Positions 45,178-53,976 of a stretch of 64,000 bases of DNA are shown here, in pieces. Position 1 is the first letter of the stretch; each line of letters begins with the position of its first letter. The notes under the pieces were generated by a model. That model made no database searches, was not told where the DNA came from, and saw only the letters and a list, made by a program, of their open reading frames with translations. A program made the translations under genes and the position numbers. The stretch is from Bordetella ansorpii (lineage in GTDB: Bacteria; Pseudomonadota; Gammaproteobacteria; Burkholderiales; Burkholderiaceae_B). The stretch is from positions 739,021 to 803,020 of the forward strand of contig NZ_FKBS01000029.1 of the NCBI RefSeq assembly GCF_900078315.1. The letters are read 5' to 3'.

Positions 45178-46383
45178 ATGGCCCGAGTCCGCAGTCGAAC
45201 CTCCTCGCCCCGCATGGGCCGCGACGCCACGCGTCTGGTGTCCCTGGCGCAGGCGCTGAACCGCTCCGGCAGCCACTTGGAAGACGCCTACTGGCAGGGG
45301 CAACTGAGCGAGGCCATCCCCAAACTGCTGCGCCAGGGTCAGGACGGCCCGCTGGAAGCGGCGCTCGATCACCTCGCGCAGCACGATACCGGCGCCTACG
45401 AAGTGCTGATCGAACAGGCCGAAACCCTGTCCGAATCCATGCAGGTCGAGAAGAACGGCGTGCGCCACGACGTGCTGCTGCTGGTCGCGCCCGTCGCCGC
45501 CTGGACGCGCTACACCATTCCCACCGGCCCCATCTCCGCCTCGGCGCAGCAGGCCTTGCTGGCGCAGTTGCACGGCCACGTCCTGGCCAGCCATGCCCGC
45601 ATGGCCCTGCTGCCGCAACTGGTCAGCATCGACCAGATGCCGCGCACCTTCGCCGAAACCTGGCAATGGATGCACCGCCTGGCGGCCCGCGCCCTGGGCG
45701 CCGAGACCAGCCTGCCAGTGCTCAACACCGACATCGAAACGGCCAACATGCTGGCCGACACCCGCTACCTGGTGGCGGCCGTGGCCGTGCCCGAGCGCGG
45801 CGCCCTCTTCCGCTGGCAGGAACACCCCGAGGACCCGGCCGCCAGCCGCGAAGCCTGCCTCGAACAATGGATTGCCCAGGCCCAGCCCACGCTGGCTTCG
45901 CTGTTGCCGGGCTGCGGCATCGAATGCCTGCTGCCCGATGCCTATTACGTCAGCAACCGCGACGCCGACCGCCGCGTGCGGCCCCTGTCGCTGCGTGCCG
46001 CCATCAGTTGGCTGGAAGGCGCCGTCAGCCTGCCCCCCGGGCATCTGCGCGCCGTGATCGCCGGTTGCGGCGAGGGCCAGATCGACGAATACCGCATCGG
46101 CTTCACGCCGCGCAACAGCAACGACGTGTACTACGGCTGCGTCTGGCCGCTGTACGGCCGCGAGGAAGATCCTCCCGGCGAAGACGGCCAACCCGACGCC
46201 GTCGACGAGATCGCCGCGTTGCTCAAGGAATACGGCGTGGCCGACGTGCGACGCATTCCCGGCGTGCTGCCGCCCGACTACTGCGAGGATTGCGGCGCGC
46301 CGCAGTTTCCCAATCCGCTGGGCGAACTCGTGCACGCCGAATTGCCCGAGGACGCCGAAGCGGCGCCCACGCGCTTTCACTGA
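45178..46383 (+). CDS. DUF2863 family protein
   Basis: A 401-residue protein resembling DUF2863, a family of unknown function that by recall is confined to betaproteobacteria. It has no signal peptide or membrane segment and is probably cytoplasmic. Near the C-terminus is Y-C-E-D-C-G-A-P-Q-F-P-N, a lone CxxC that could bind zinc. It sits 12 bases before earP on the same strand and may be co-transcribed with earP; whether it has a role in EF-P modification is unknown. Confidence 0.78.
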   Translation: MARVRSRTSSPRMGRDATRLVSLAQALNRSGSHLEDAYWQGQLSEAIPKLLRQGQDGPLEAALDHLAQHDTGAYEVLIEQAETLSESMQVEKNGVRHDVLLLVAPVAAWTRYTIPTGPISASAQQALLAQLHGHVLASHARMALLPQLVSIDQMPRTFAETWQWMHRLAARALGAETSLPVLNTDIETANMLADTRYLVAAVAVPERGALFRWQEHPEDPAASREACLEQWIAQAQPTLASLLPGCGIECLLPDAYYVSNRDADRRVRPLSLRAAISWLEGAVSLPPGHLRAVIAGCGEGQIDEYRIGFTPRNSNDVYYGCVWPLYGREEDPPGEDGQPDAVDEIAALLKEYGVADVRRIPGVLPPDYCEDCGAPQFPNPLGELVHAELPEDAEAAPTRFH

Positions 46384-46395
46384 CGTCCCCGCGCC

Positions 46396-47508
46396 ATGCG
46401 CACCGATGTGTTCTGCCGCGTCGTCGACAACTACGGCGACATCGGGGTGTGCTGGCGGCTGGCACGGCGGCTGGCGCACGGACGCGGCTGGCCGGTGCGC
46501 CTGTGGGTCGATGACCTGGCCGCCTTCCAGCGCATCCAGCCCGACGTGCAGCCCGGCCTGGCGCATCAGCTGGTGGCCGGCATCGAGATCGTGCGCTGGA
46601 CGCCGCAGCCCGACCCGGCGCTGCTGACGCCGGCCGAGGTGGTGATCGAAGCCTTCGCCTGCGACCCACCCGCGGATTACGTCGCCGCCATGCGGCGCAC
46701 GCAGCCGGTCTGGATCAATCTGGAATACCTCAGCGCCGAATCCTGGGTCGAAAGCTGCCACGGCCTGCCCTCGCGCCGTCCGGACGGATTGACCAAGCAT
46801 TTCTTCTTTCCGGGTTTCACCCCGGCCACTGGCGGCCTGCTGCGGGAACCCGGCCTGTCGGCGCAACGCGATGCCCTGCAGGCCTGCCGCGGGCATCGGC
46901 AGGATTTCCTGCGCACCCTGGGCCTGGGACAGAATGAACTGGGCCTGGTGGAACAGGATGCGCGCCTGGTCACCCTGTTCTGCTATCCGCACGCCCCCTG
47001 GGCCGAACTGGCCGCGGCGCTGGCCAAGGATGCTTCTCGCACCCTGCTGCTGGCACCGCAAGGCGTGGCGCCAGGGCTCGAGGCCGCCGTGCCCCCCGGC
47101 GGCCGCCTGCACGTGGCCCGCGTGCCGTTCGTCGTGCAGGACGATTTCGATCGCCTGCTGTGGTGCGCGGACATCAATTTCGTCCGCGGCGAAGATTCCT
47201 TCGTGCGTGCGGCCTGGGCGGCGCGGCCGCTGGTATGGCAGATCTATCCGCAGGACGAAGACACGCACCTGGAAAAACTGGGGGCGTGGCAGGCGCGCTA
47301 CGACGCGCCCGAGGCCGCGCAGACCCTGGTCCGGGCCTGGAACGCCGATGCCAGCGCCGTCCCCCGGGCACTGGCCCGGGCCTTGGCCGCCCCCACCTGG
47401 CAGGCCTGGCGGCAGTCGGCCCGGCAATGGGACGCCGACCTGGCGCAACATCCCGATCTGGCCGACAACCTCGCCGATTTCTGCGCAGAATTGGCCAGGA
47501 CGCGCTAG
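46396..47508 (+). CDS. earP: EF-P arginine rhamnosyltransferase EarP
   Basis: A 370-residue GT-B-type glycosyltransferase that transfers rhamnose from dTDP-rhamnose to Arg32 of EF-P, activating it to rescue ribosomes at polyproline. V-D-N-Y-G-D-I-G-V-C-W-R near residue 10 carries the catalytic Asp, and R-G-E-D-S-F-V-R-A (about 263-271) is the conserved nucleotide-sugar site. Its neighbour efp encodes an Arg32-type EF-P, which confirms the match. The gap between the stop of earP and the start of efp is 205 bases and holds TAGAAT at 47506-47511 that may act as an efp promoter. Confidence 0.97.
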   Translation: MRTDVFCRVVDNYGDIGVCWRLARRLAHGRGWPVRLWVDDLAAFQRIQPDVQPGLAHQLVAGIEIVRWTPQPDPALLTPAEVVIEAFACDPPADYVAAMRRTQPVWINLEYLSAESWVESCHGLPSRRPDGLTKHFFFPGFTPATGGLLREPGLSAQRDALQACRGHRQDFLRTLGLGQNELGLVEQDARLVTLFCYPHAPWAELAAALAKDASRTLLLAPQGVAPGLEAAVPPGGRLHVARVPFVVQDDFDRLLWCADINFVRGEDSFVRAAWAARPLVWQIYPQDEDTHLEKLGAWQARYDAPEAAQTLVRAWNADASAVPRALARALAAPTWQAWRQSARQWDADLAQHPDLADNLADFCAELARTR

Positions 47509-47713
47509 AATAGCTGGTTTTCCGAGTTGCTTTGCTCGACGGATCGTCCGACGAGCCTGGGCTCAAATTTCACAGCCTCCCGGGGCGCCGAAACCTCGAG
47601 CAGGAACCCGCCGCTGGCCTTTGCAACGCGTTTGCACACTGCCGGCGGACGCGGTCCGGTGCGAATTTCGCGCAAGCACGGTGAGTGCGCATTTTCCCCC
47701 GGAGTTTTAATCG

Positions 47714-48271
47714 ATGAAAACCGCTCAGGAATTGCGGGTCGGCAACGTGGTCATGGTGGGCAAAGACCCGCTGGTGGTCCAGAAGGCCGAATACAACAAG
47801 TCGGGCCGTAACGCGGCCGTGGTCAAGCTGAAATTCAAGAACCTGCTGAACGGTTCGAACAGCGAATCGGTCTACAAGGCCGACGAAAAGTTCGAGGTCG
47901 TGATGCTCGAGCGCAAGGAGTGCACGTACTCCTACTTCGGCGATCCCATGTACGTCTTCATGGACGACGAGTACAACCAGTACGAGATCGAAGCCGACAG
48001 CATGGGCGACGCCCTGAACTACCTCGAAGAAGCCATGCCGGTCGAAGTGGTGTTCTACGATGGCCGCGCCATCTCGGTCGAACTGCCCACCATCCTGGTC
48101 CGCGAAATCACCTACACCGAGCCGGCCGTCCGTGGCGACACCTCGGGCAAGGTGCTCAAGCCCGCCAAGATCAACACCGGCTACGAACTGAACGTGCCGC
48201 TGTTCTGCGCCATCGGCGACAAGATCGAAATCGACACGCGCACCAACGAGTACCGCAGCCGCGTCAACTGA
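47714..48271 (+). CDS. efp: Elongation factor P (Arg32 type)
   Basis: A 185-residue translation factor that stimulates peptide-bond formation at consecutive prolines. The tip of domain I reads K-S-G-R-N-A-A, so residue 32 is Arg, the substrate of EarP, rather than the Lys34-type loop modified by EpmA/B. Three beta-barrel domains fit the length. GGAG precedes the ATG by 10 bases. It is followed by a strong terminator. Confidence 0.98.
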   Translation: MKTAQELRVGNVVMVGKDPLVVQKAEYNKSGRNAAVVKLKFKNLLNGSNSESVYKADEKFEVVMLERKECTYSYFGDPMYVFMDDEYNQYEIEADSMGDALNYLEEAMPVEVVFYDGRAISVELPTILVREITYTEPAVRGDTSGKVLKPAKINTGYELNVPLFCAIGDKIEIDTRTNEYRSRVN

Positions 48272-48328
48272 TGCCCTGCCCCCGGGCCTGCCACGCGCGG
48301 GCCTGGGTGTATTCAAGCAGTATCAAGC

Positions 48329-48356
48329 AAAAGCCCTGGAGCGATCCAGGGCTTTT
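48329..48356. terminator. Terminator after efp
   Basis: An 11-base perfect stem, AAAAGCCCTGG/CCAGGGCTTTT with a 6-base loop, lies 57 bases after the efp stop. It faces the convergent DUF1178-like gene (stop 48388), so it may work both ways. Confidence 0.88.
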
Positions 48357-48387
48357 CGTCTTTTGGCTTGCGACCCTCTCGCAGCGA

Positions 48388-48843
48388 CTATTGCAGGCGA
48401 TCGTCGTCCAGGAAGGCGGGCACCGACATGACGTCGATGCCGTCCTCGGCCAGCGAGGCCCGTTCCTCGGGCGTAGCCACGCCGCGGATGGGGCGCTCGT
48501 CGGCATCGCCTTCGTGGATGCGGCGGGCCTCCTCGGCGAAACGCGTACCCACGTTTTCGGTGTTGCGGATCAGTTCGCGCACCTGGCGCATGACCTGGGC
48601 CTGCAACGCGGACATCGGCACGCCGCCCGCCCTCTGGGCCGGCGCAGGCACCGGTGCGGGCTGATGCAGATGCGCGACGTTCAGGTGCGGCGCGGACAGC
48701 CGCTTGACGATCTCGCTGGAGTCGCACACGGGACACGACACGAGGCCACGCGAACGTTGCGCGTCGTAGTCGTCGTGCGAACCGAACCAGCCCTCGAAGA
48801 CGTGGCCGTGCTCGCACTGCAGATCGAAAACTTTCAGAGCCAT
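48388..48843 (-). CDS. DUF1178 family protein
   Basis: A 151-residue cytoplasmic protein resembling DUF1178. It begins V-F-D-L-Q-C-E-H-G-H-x-F-E-G-W-F and has C-P-V-C at about 37-40, so Cys10, possibly His12, and the CxxC could make a small zinc ribbon. The remaining part is helical with R-N-T-E-N-V-G-T-R-F-A-E-E-A-R-R. The function is unknown. Confidence 0.85.
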   Translation of the reverse strand: MALKVFDLQCEHGHVFEGWFGSHDDYDAQRSRGLVSCPVCDSSEIVKRLSAPHLNVAHLHQPAPVPAPAQRAGGVPMSALQAQVMRQVRELIRNTENVGTRFAEEARRIHEGDADERPIRGVATPEERASLAEDGIDVMSVPAFLDDDRLQ

Positions 48844-48917
48844 GGCGGGTATATGAAGCCGATCGGCAAGAATACAAGATTGCCGGGCGGCGCGACACCG
48901 CTGGCCTGGAAAGACAA

Positions 48918-48937
48918 AGGGCGCCCTGGGGCGCCCT
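48918..48937 (-). terminator. Terminator of the DUF2968 gene
   Basis: A perfect 8-base stem, AGGGCGCC/GGCGCCCT with a 4-base loop, lies 25 bases after the stop of the minus-strand lipoprotein gene. On that strand TTTGTCTTT follows. Confidence 0.65.
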
Positions 48938-48962
48938 GAGGGAAGAACGGCGATGATCCGGA

Positions 48963-49694
48963 TCAGTTGCGGCGCGGCGCCGGCTTCTTGCCCACCCGCT
49001 CCTGCTCGGCCTGCAGTTCGTCGATCTGGCGCTGCAGCGCGCGCAGTTGGGCGCGCGTGTCCTGGCGTTGCTCGGCCAGCGCATCGCGCTCCTGGCGCAA
49101 TTGGGCCTGGCGATCGGCGACCACTTTCTCCTGTTGCTGGCGCAGGGCCTGGTCGGCCTGCAACACGCTCAGTTGGCGGCTACGCGCGGCCAGCTGCTTT
49201 TCGGCATTGCCGTTCTCGGCCTGCAGGCGGATGCGCTGCAGATCGATGGCGGCCAATTCGGCGGCCTGTGCGACGAACGCGCGGTAGGTCGCTTCGGCCT
49301 GCGGCTGCGAGACCGTCTTCACGACACGCCAGAAGTCGCGCTGTTGGAACAACGCAACGTAATACTGCATGTCGTCCGCCTTGAACAACAGGCTGGCGCC
49401 ATAACTGCCGTTGTAGGTGGTGCGCAACTCGGCCACCTGACGGTTCTGGATCAGGCCCTGCAGTTCGGCAACCGTGGTGGTCACGGCGGGCGGTTCGGCA
49501 GCGGCCGAAGGCGATGGCGTCGGGGGAGCCGGCGGAGTCACCGGCGCCGAGGCGGCTTTGTCGTCGGTCTCGACCTGCTTGACCACGGGTTGCGGCTCGC
49601 TTTGCTGCTGGGCGCCCGCGCAGGCCGTAAGGCTTGCAAGCGCCGCGCAGGCCATGGCCAGACGCAAGGAGGGACCGAGTTGTTGGATATTCAT
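48963..49694 (-). CDS. DUF2968 family lipoprotein
   Basis: A 243-residue protein with a lipobox (L-T-A-C-A, Cys at about 25), a Pro/Ala-rich linker (about 30-70), and a domain with V-A-E-L-R-T-T-Y-N-G-S-Y-G-A-S-L-L-F that looks like DUF2968. A long C-terminal coiled coil follows (about 130-240, rich in Gln, Arg, Glu). It is probably anchored in the outer or inner membrane facing the periplasm, with unknown function. It is downstream of the Tad regulator on the same strand (gap of 90 bases, AT-rich, with room for its own promoter). Confidence 0.82.
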   Translation of the reverse strand: MNIQQLGPSLRLAMACAALASLTACAGAQQQSEPQPVVKQVETDDKAASAPVTPPAPPTPSPSAAAEPPAVTTTVAELQGLIQNRQVAELRTTYNGSYGASLLFKADDMQYYVALFQQRDFWRVVKTVSQPQAEATYRAFVAQAAELAAIDLQRIRLQAENGNAEKQLAARSRQLSVLQADQALRQQQEKVVADRQAQLRQERDALAEQRQDTRAQLRALQRQIDELQAEQERVGKKPAPRRN

Positions 49695-49784
49695 GCCTTC
49701 CTCTTAGCAACAATCCTTTAACTATAGCAACTTACTGCTGTATTTCTAATCCGTATCGGCACGGATTTTGCGGAAAAGACGCGA

Positions 49785-51182
49785 TCAGAGCTCGGTCACT
49801 CCGTCCGCGGTCTCGGCCAGGGCTTCGCCCAGCCGCAATTTACGCATTTTCTCCCATAACACCTTGCGACTGATCCCCAGGTGATGGGCCGTATCCTGCC
49901 GACGCCAGCCATTTGCTTCCAGCGCGGCGAGTATACGCTCTCGTTCGGCTTTTTCGGCGGGGCCGAGCGCCGCGGGCGGGGGCTCCAGCACGGCAGGGGG
50001 GGCTGCAAATGCCTGCTGGTGCCGATCCAGAATCTGTTCGAGGCGGCCGAGGTTCCACTCCCCCAACTGGCGGCGCACGATGGCCACGCGTTCGGCCAGA
50101 TTCGACAACTCGCGCACGTTGCCGGGAAACCGCAACCCGGCCACGCGCTGCAACAGCCAATCGGGCGGATTATCATCGCCCACGCCCTGCTGGGCCAGCA
50201 GCGACGTGAAAATCGCGATTTTCTCTTGCGGACCGCGCTCCTCCAGATTGGGAATGCGCAATTCGATCACCGCCAGGCGGTAATACAGGTCGGCCCGAAA
50301 CTCGCCCTGGGCCACCAGGCTGCGCAGATCCTTGTTGGTGGCCGCCACCAGGCGGAACTCCACCGGCACCTCCATCGTCGAGCCCAGCCGGGTGACCGTG
50401 TTCTGCTCCAGCACGCGCAGCAGCTTCACCTGCTGATAGAGCGGCAGATCGCCGATCTCGTCCAGGAACAGGGTGCCGCCGCTGGCCTGTTCGAAATACC
50501 CCTTGTGCGCGCCCACCGCCCCGGTGAACGCGCCCTTGGCGTGGCCGAAGAAATGCGCCTCGAACAGGCCTTCGGGAATGGCGCCGCAATTGACCGCCAC
50601 GAACGGCCCGCGCGACCAGGAGGATTCGTCGTGCAGCAGGCGCGCGATGCGCTCCTTGCCCACGCCGGTCTCGCCGTTGACCATCACGTTGGCGCGGCAA
50701 TCGGCGAACATGCGCGCCTCGTTCAGCATGTCGCGCATCACGTCGGACACCGCCACCAAGGTCGGGACGGGGCGCTGCTCGGGCAGGCTGGCGGCCCGCG
50801 CCACGCCCGCCAGGCGAAACAGCAGGCGGCGCAGCTCGGCGCCGTTGAACGACAGCGGCAGCGTGTACGAATAGGCGGGCGCGTAATAGCGCGGATCGGG
50901 ATTGCGGTCTTCCGAGGCCACCCAGATCACCGGGATGCCTTGCGTGGCCAGCCAGTCGAAACCCGAGAAACGCGCATCGCTCATCACCGTGACGGACACC
51001 AGCGCGACGGCCGGCCGCGCGGCGTCGCGCTGCGGCGCAATGCCGCTGGCGGCATCGAAGTGCACGATGGTGGCGTCGTATCCCGCCAGGAAGCGCTCGG
51101 CGCGAAAGGCGATGTCCGACGCGCCTTCCCACACGTACACGTCCAGGCCGTCGACGCTCTGCGGGTTGGCGGCATCGGTCAT
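49785..51182 (-). CDS. Sigma-54 dependent activator of the Tad locus (pseudo-receiver)
   Basis: A 465-residue enhancer-binding protein. The AAA+ domain (about 140-375) carries Walker A GETGVGKE (about 170-177), the sigma-54 contact loop G-A-F-T-G-A (about 217-222) and Walker [10 protein letters not shown] Fis-type HTH at the C-terminus reads [11 protein letters not shown]. The N-terminal ~130 residues look like a receiver fold but lack a clear phospho-acceptor Asp (the matching strand reads A-L-V-S-V-T-V), so phosphorylation control is unlikely. It is the last gene of the tad operon, 21 bases after tadG. Confidence 0.9.
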   Translation of the reverse strand: MTDAANPQSVDGLDVYVWEGASDIAFRAERFLAGYDATIVHFDAASGIAPQRDAARPAVALVSVTVMSDARFSGFDWLATQGIPVIWVASEDRNPDPRYYAPAYSYTLPLSFNGAELRRLLFRLAGVARAASLPEQRPVPTLVAVSDVMRDMLNEARMFADCRANVMVNGETGVGKERIARLLHDESSWSRGPFVAVNCGAIPEGLFEAHFFGHAKGAFTGAVGAHKGYFEQASGGTLFLDEIGDLPLYQQVKLLRVLEQNTVTRLGSTMEVPVEFRLVAATNKDLRSLVAQGEFRADLYYRLAVIELRIPNLEERGPQEKIAIFTSLLAQQGVGDDNPPDWLLQRVAGLRFPGNVRELSNLAERVAIVRRQLGEWNLGRLEQILDRHQQAFAAPPAVLEPPPAALGPAEKAERERILAALEANGWRRQDTAHHLGISRKVLWEKMRKLRLGEALAETADGVTEL

Positions 51183-51203
51183 GCACCGCCCCCACCGCGC
51201 GTT

Positions 51204-53432
51204 TCAGTAAACAAGCTGCACTCCTTTGCCATTGCAATCCAGGGATAGCAGATTGACGTCTGTTTGGCCGAGTTCCAGACCGACGACGTTGTTGACCGTC
51301 TGGGCCAGCCCTGCCCCCAGGTTGTCCAGAGGCTGCTGCAATATCCCCAGCACCAGGCCCAACAGGGCAATGACCGCATTGGACGGCTGGCCCGCGCCCA
51401 CGGGACCGGTGTTCTTCAGCGAATTCGCGATCTCGGTCTTGCAACCCGTCTCGTTGCCCTGATAGCCCCCCAGCAGCGACCACGACGCGCAGGTATTGGT
51501 GGGAATGATGCCGCCCAATACGTTCCTCAGGACATCGCCCACCGAGTTCAACAGTCCGCCGACTAGATTGCCGGTGCTGTTGAGCACCCCGACGACGTTC
51601 AAGGTCAGAACGTCACTGAGCAGGTTGACCGAGTTGTTCAGCGTCGTCCCCAGCAACCCCTGCAATCCGCTGGATCCGTTCTGGATCGTCGTCAACGCCG
51701 ATTGCCACAACGCCTGGCGGCACTGATAGCCTGCTTGACCGGTAGCGGCGACATTGCATCCGTTGGCCAGCTTGGCATCGTCGAATACCTTGTTCGCCAG
51801 ATCCTTGCGCAACTGTGCTTGCTGATCAGGCGTGCTGAATCCCGGTCCGGTGCCGGTCGCCGCCGTCTGGCCCAGCAAGGCCGTCAGCAAGGCATCGGTG
51901 GCCTTCTTGAGAGTCGTCCCGAGCATCAACTGGTTGCCGTTCGCCGGCACGGTCTGCGCCGGCTGGCCGGCGTACAGTGTGGCGGATCCATCCGCCGGCA
52001 ATGCGTCCACGGTCAGCTTGGTGTTGAGGCTTGCGAGGCTCGTACCGAGCAGCCTCAGGGAAAGCAGTTGCTGCTTCTCTAGGTTCTGGTCACAACTGGC
52101 CGACGTGGAGAATGGCCAACCAGCGGCAGCCCCTGCCGGTGCGCCTCCGATGCAGACTTTCGCGATGGACGACTGCACGGCGATGGTGGCCAGCTCGCGG
52201 CTGCTGGCGTCCCGAGCCTGACACATGCTTGTGATCGTGCCCTTGCCATTAACGAGGTCCACAACGATGGGCAGTGACACGTCAAGGTCGAGCAGGCCGC
52301 TCAAAAGCTGAGGTGTCCGCACGGATATGGGCAGATACAGACGCACTTGCGCCGTATAAGCCGTAGCGCCCACCCCGCCGATGGCAATGGAGGGAGGTTC
52401 GATGACTCGGATCTGTGGCTTGACGGAAATGCCAAGGAAATCGATGCCCGAACCACCGACTTCGATGGCGTGCCCTCCCGTACCGACGCCGATTGCCGTG
52501 CCCAGGATATCCAGCGCGCTGACTTCCACATTCAAAGCCGATTGCGCATCCGGCGCGACGATTTTCGCGAACAGGCTGGAAGCGCGTCCATCCACGTTCG
52601 AACCTAACTGGACCTGCAGGTTCTTGGCATTGACCGCGGCTTCGACCGCATGGAGCAACCCGACATTCGCCGCCAGCAATTCCGAACGCCCCCCCAGATT
52701 GACCACCGCGTCGATCAAGCCTCCCAGGGGAGCGGTTTTCGCCGCCAGCAACTGATTGAGATCGGCGACGGAAATATTCGCGGGTACGTCGATACCGAGT
52801 TGATTGAGCAGTCCGGCCGGGGTGATCTTGACATTGGCCAGGCCTGCGTCATAGCCGACCAGGGCCGTGTCGGCAATGTTCAGCCCCACCCCTTTCAGCA
52901 GATTGGTCAGAACAGCACCGTCCTTGGCCTTGGCCAGCCGGGTGCCGACCGAGAAGGCCGCGACGGGATCGGCGGGACGCGCTCCCACCGCCTCGGCGTA
53001 CAGCGTGACCCCCTCGGTGAACGGGAACAGCGACGGTGCGGTGGTCGACAGATTGATGCTGACCGCGTTGTAGCGTTCGCCGGCCCCGATGTCGGCGCTG
53101 CGAATGTAGCGCGGCGCCAGCGCGGTGTTCTTGCCGTCCCAGCGCACGCAGGCGACCTGCGGCGTTCCCAGGTCACGCATGTTGGCCGTGATGGCGGACT
53201 GCGCGGCCGTGACGGCCGCGGCGCATTCCGTCGCCCCGCCGCCCGCCAGCACCTGGGCCGCCGTCAACGCCGCCATGTCCGCCGTTTTCTGCAGCTCGCG
53301 CTTCAGGTAGAACGCATAGCCCAGCTGCACGCCCCACAGCAGCACCATTCCCAGCAGGATCGCCATCGCGGCCGGGATGAGGATGGAGCCGCGCTGGCGG
53401 CGCGGCAGGCGGGGGAAGCGCGTGTGCAGCAT
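51204..53432 (-). CDS. tadG: Pilus assembly protein TadG family
   Basis: A 742-residue protein of the TadG type. R-R-Q-R-G-S-I-L-I-P-A-A-M at about 11-23 is followed by one membrane helix, as in TadG/TadE minor pilins. The remainder is large and periplasmic, with repeated L-N-Q-L-type segments and several Cys. No von Willebrand A motif was recognised. The central part is less GC-rich than its neighbours (e.g. near 51240-52800), suggesting lower selection or transfer. The start M-L-H-T-R-F was selected because the prepilin-like segment follows; the frame is open 26 codons upstream. Confidence 0.8.
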   Translation of the reverse strand: MLHTRFPRLPRRQRGSILIPAAMAILLGMVLLWGVQLGYAFYLKRELQKTADMAALTAAQVLAGGGATECAAAVTAAQSAITANMRDLGTPQVACVRWDGKNTALAPRYIRSADIGAGERYNAVSINLSTTAPSLFPFTEGVTLYAEAVGARPADPVAAFSVGTRLAKAKDGAVLTNLLKGVGLNIADTALVGYDAGLANVKITPAGLLNQLGIDVPANISVADLNQLLAAKTAPLGGLIDAVVNLGGRSELLAANVGLLHAVEAAVNAKNLQVQLGSNVDGRASSLFAKIVAPDAQSALNVEVSALDILGTAIGVGTGGHAIEVGGSGIDFLGISVKPQIRVIEPPSIAIGGVGATAYTAQVRLYLPISVRTPQLLSGLLDLDVSLPIVVDLVNGKGTITSMCQARDASSRELATIAVQSSIAKVCIGGAPAGAAAGWPFSTSASCDQNLEKQQLLSLRLLGTSLASLNTKLTVDALPADGSATLYAGQPAQTVPANGNQLMLGTTLKKATDALLTALLGQTAATGTGPGFSTPDQQAQLRKDLANKVFDDAKLANGCNVAATGQAGYQCRQALWQSALTTIQNGSSGLQGLLGTTLNNSVNLLSDVLTLNVVGVLNSTGNLVGGLLNSVGDVLRNVLGGIIPTNTCASWSLLGGYQGNETGCKTEIANSLKNTGPVGAGQPSNAVIALLGLVLGILQQPLDNLGAGLAQTVNNVVGLELGQTDVNLLSLDCNGKGVQLVY

Positions 53433-53457
53433 GATGATGCGTCTCCTGGCGCGGCCT

Positions 53458-53976
53458 TTATTGGGACAGGCCGCCGGAGCCGCCACCCGAACCGCCTCCG
53501 TTGGAGACACGCTCGCCGAACCACTGCGGGATCGGATGCTCGAAGCTCTTCATGTAGCGACTCCAGGCCGCAGTGGCTACCGGGCCTTGCAGCGGCAGGC
53601 CCGGACCGGACCGCAGGCCGGCAGCCTGCAGGCCCACCAGGCCGCGCGTGATGTCGCCGAACTGCTCTTCGCGAGAGGGCTCTTGCGCGGCCGGCGTGGC
53701 GGGTTGGGCGGACGCGGCCTGCGCAGCGGGCGAAGCCGCCGGCGCGGCGGCTGCAGGCGCGGGCGCTTCCTGCACCTGGCGCACCACAGGACGAGCCACG
53801 GGCGCCTGGCCTGCCGGCGCGACCGGCTGCGTCTGGGCCACGGGCGGCGCGCCCGCCGTCCCGGTGAGGGGCGGCTGCTGCGCGGCCGCGCCGCCCGCGG
53901 CCAGCAGGCCAACGGCCGCCAGCAGGGATATACGGAGGGGGTTGTGCACGATCATCTCCTGGAACCGGGTGGTCAT
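53458..53976 (-). CDS. DUF3613 domain protein of the Tad locus
   Basis: A 172-residue secreted protein. After a short head there is a signal peptide (about 15-33), an Ala/Pro/Gln-rich linker (about 34-100), then the conserved part F-G-D-I-T-R-G-L-V-G-L-Q-A and W-S-R-Y-M-K-S-F-E-H-P-I-P (about 106-153), which matches DUF3613. The end is Gly-rich (G-G-G-S-G-G-G-S). Its ATG overlaps the tadD stop (ATGA). DUF3613 proteins are known mainly from tad loci of betaproteobacteria; their role is unknown. Confidence 0.8.
   Translation of the reverse strand: MTTRFQEMIVHNPLRISLLAAVGLLAAGGAAAQQPPLTGTAGAPPVAQTQPVAPAGQAPVARPVVRQVQEAPAPAAAAPAASPAAQAASAQPATPAAQEPSREEQFGDITRGLVGLQAAGLRSGPGLPLQGPVATAAWSRYMKSFEHPIPQWFGERVSNGGGSGGGSGGLSQ

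Noticed and set aside
45044-45259. A 71-codon frame between the dioxygenase and DUF2863 genes
   Set aside because: It overlaps the start of the DUF2863 gene in another frame, has no family features, and is Arg/Pro/Trp-rich like other shadows.
45145-47451. A 768-codon open frame opposite the DUF2863 and earP genes
   Set aside because: It spans two clear genes on the other strand and has no family features.
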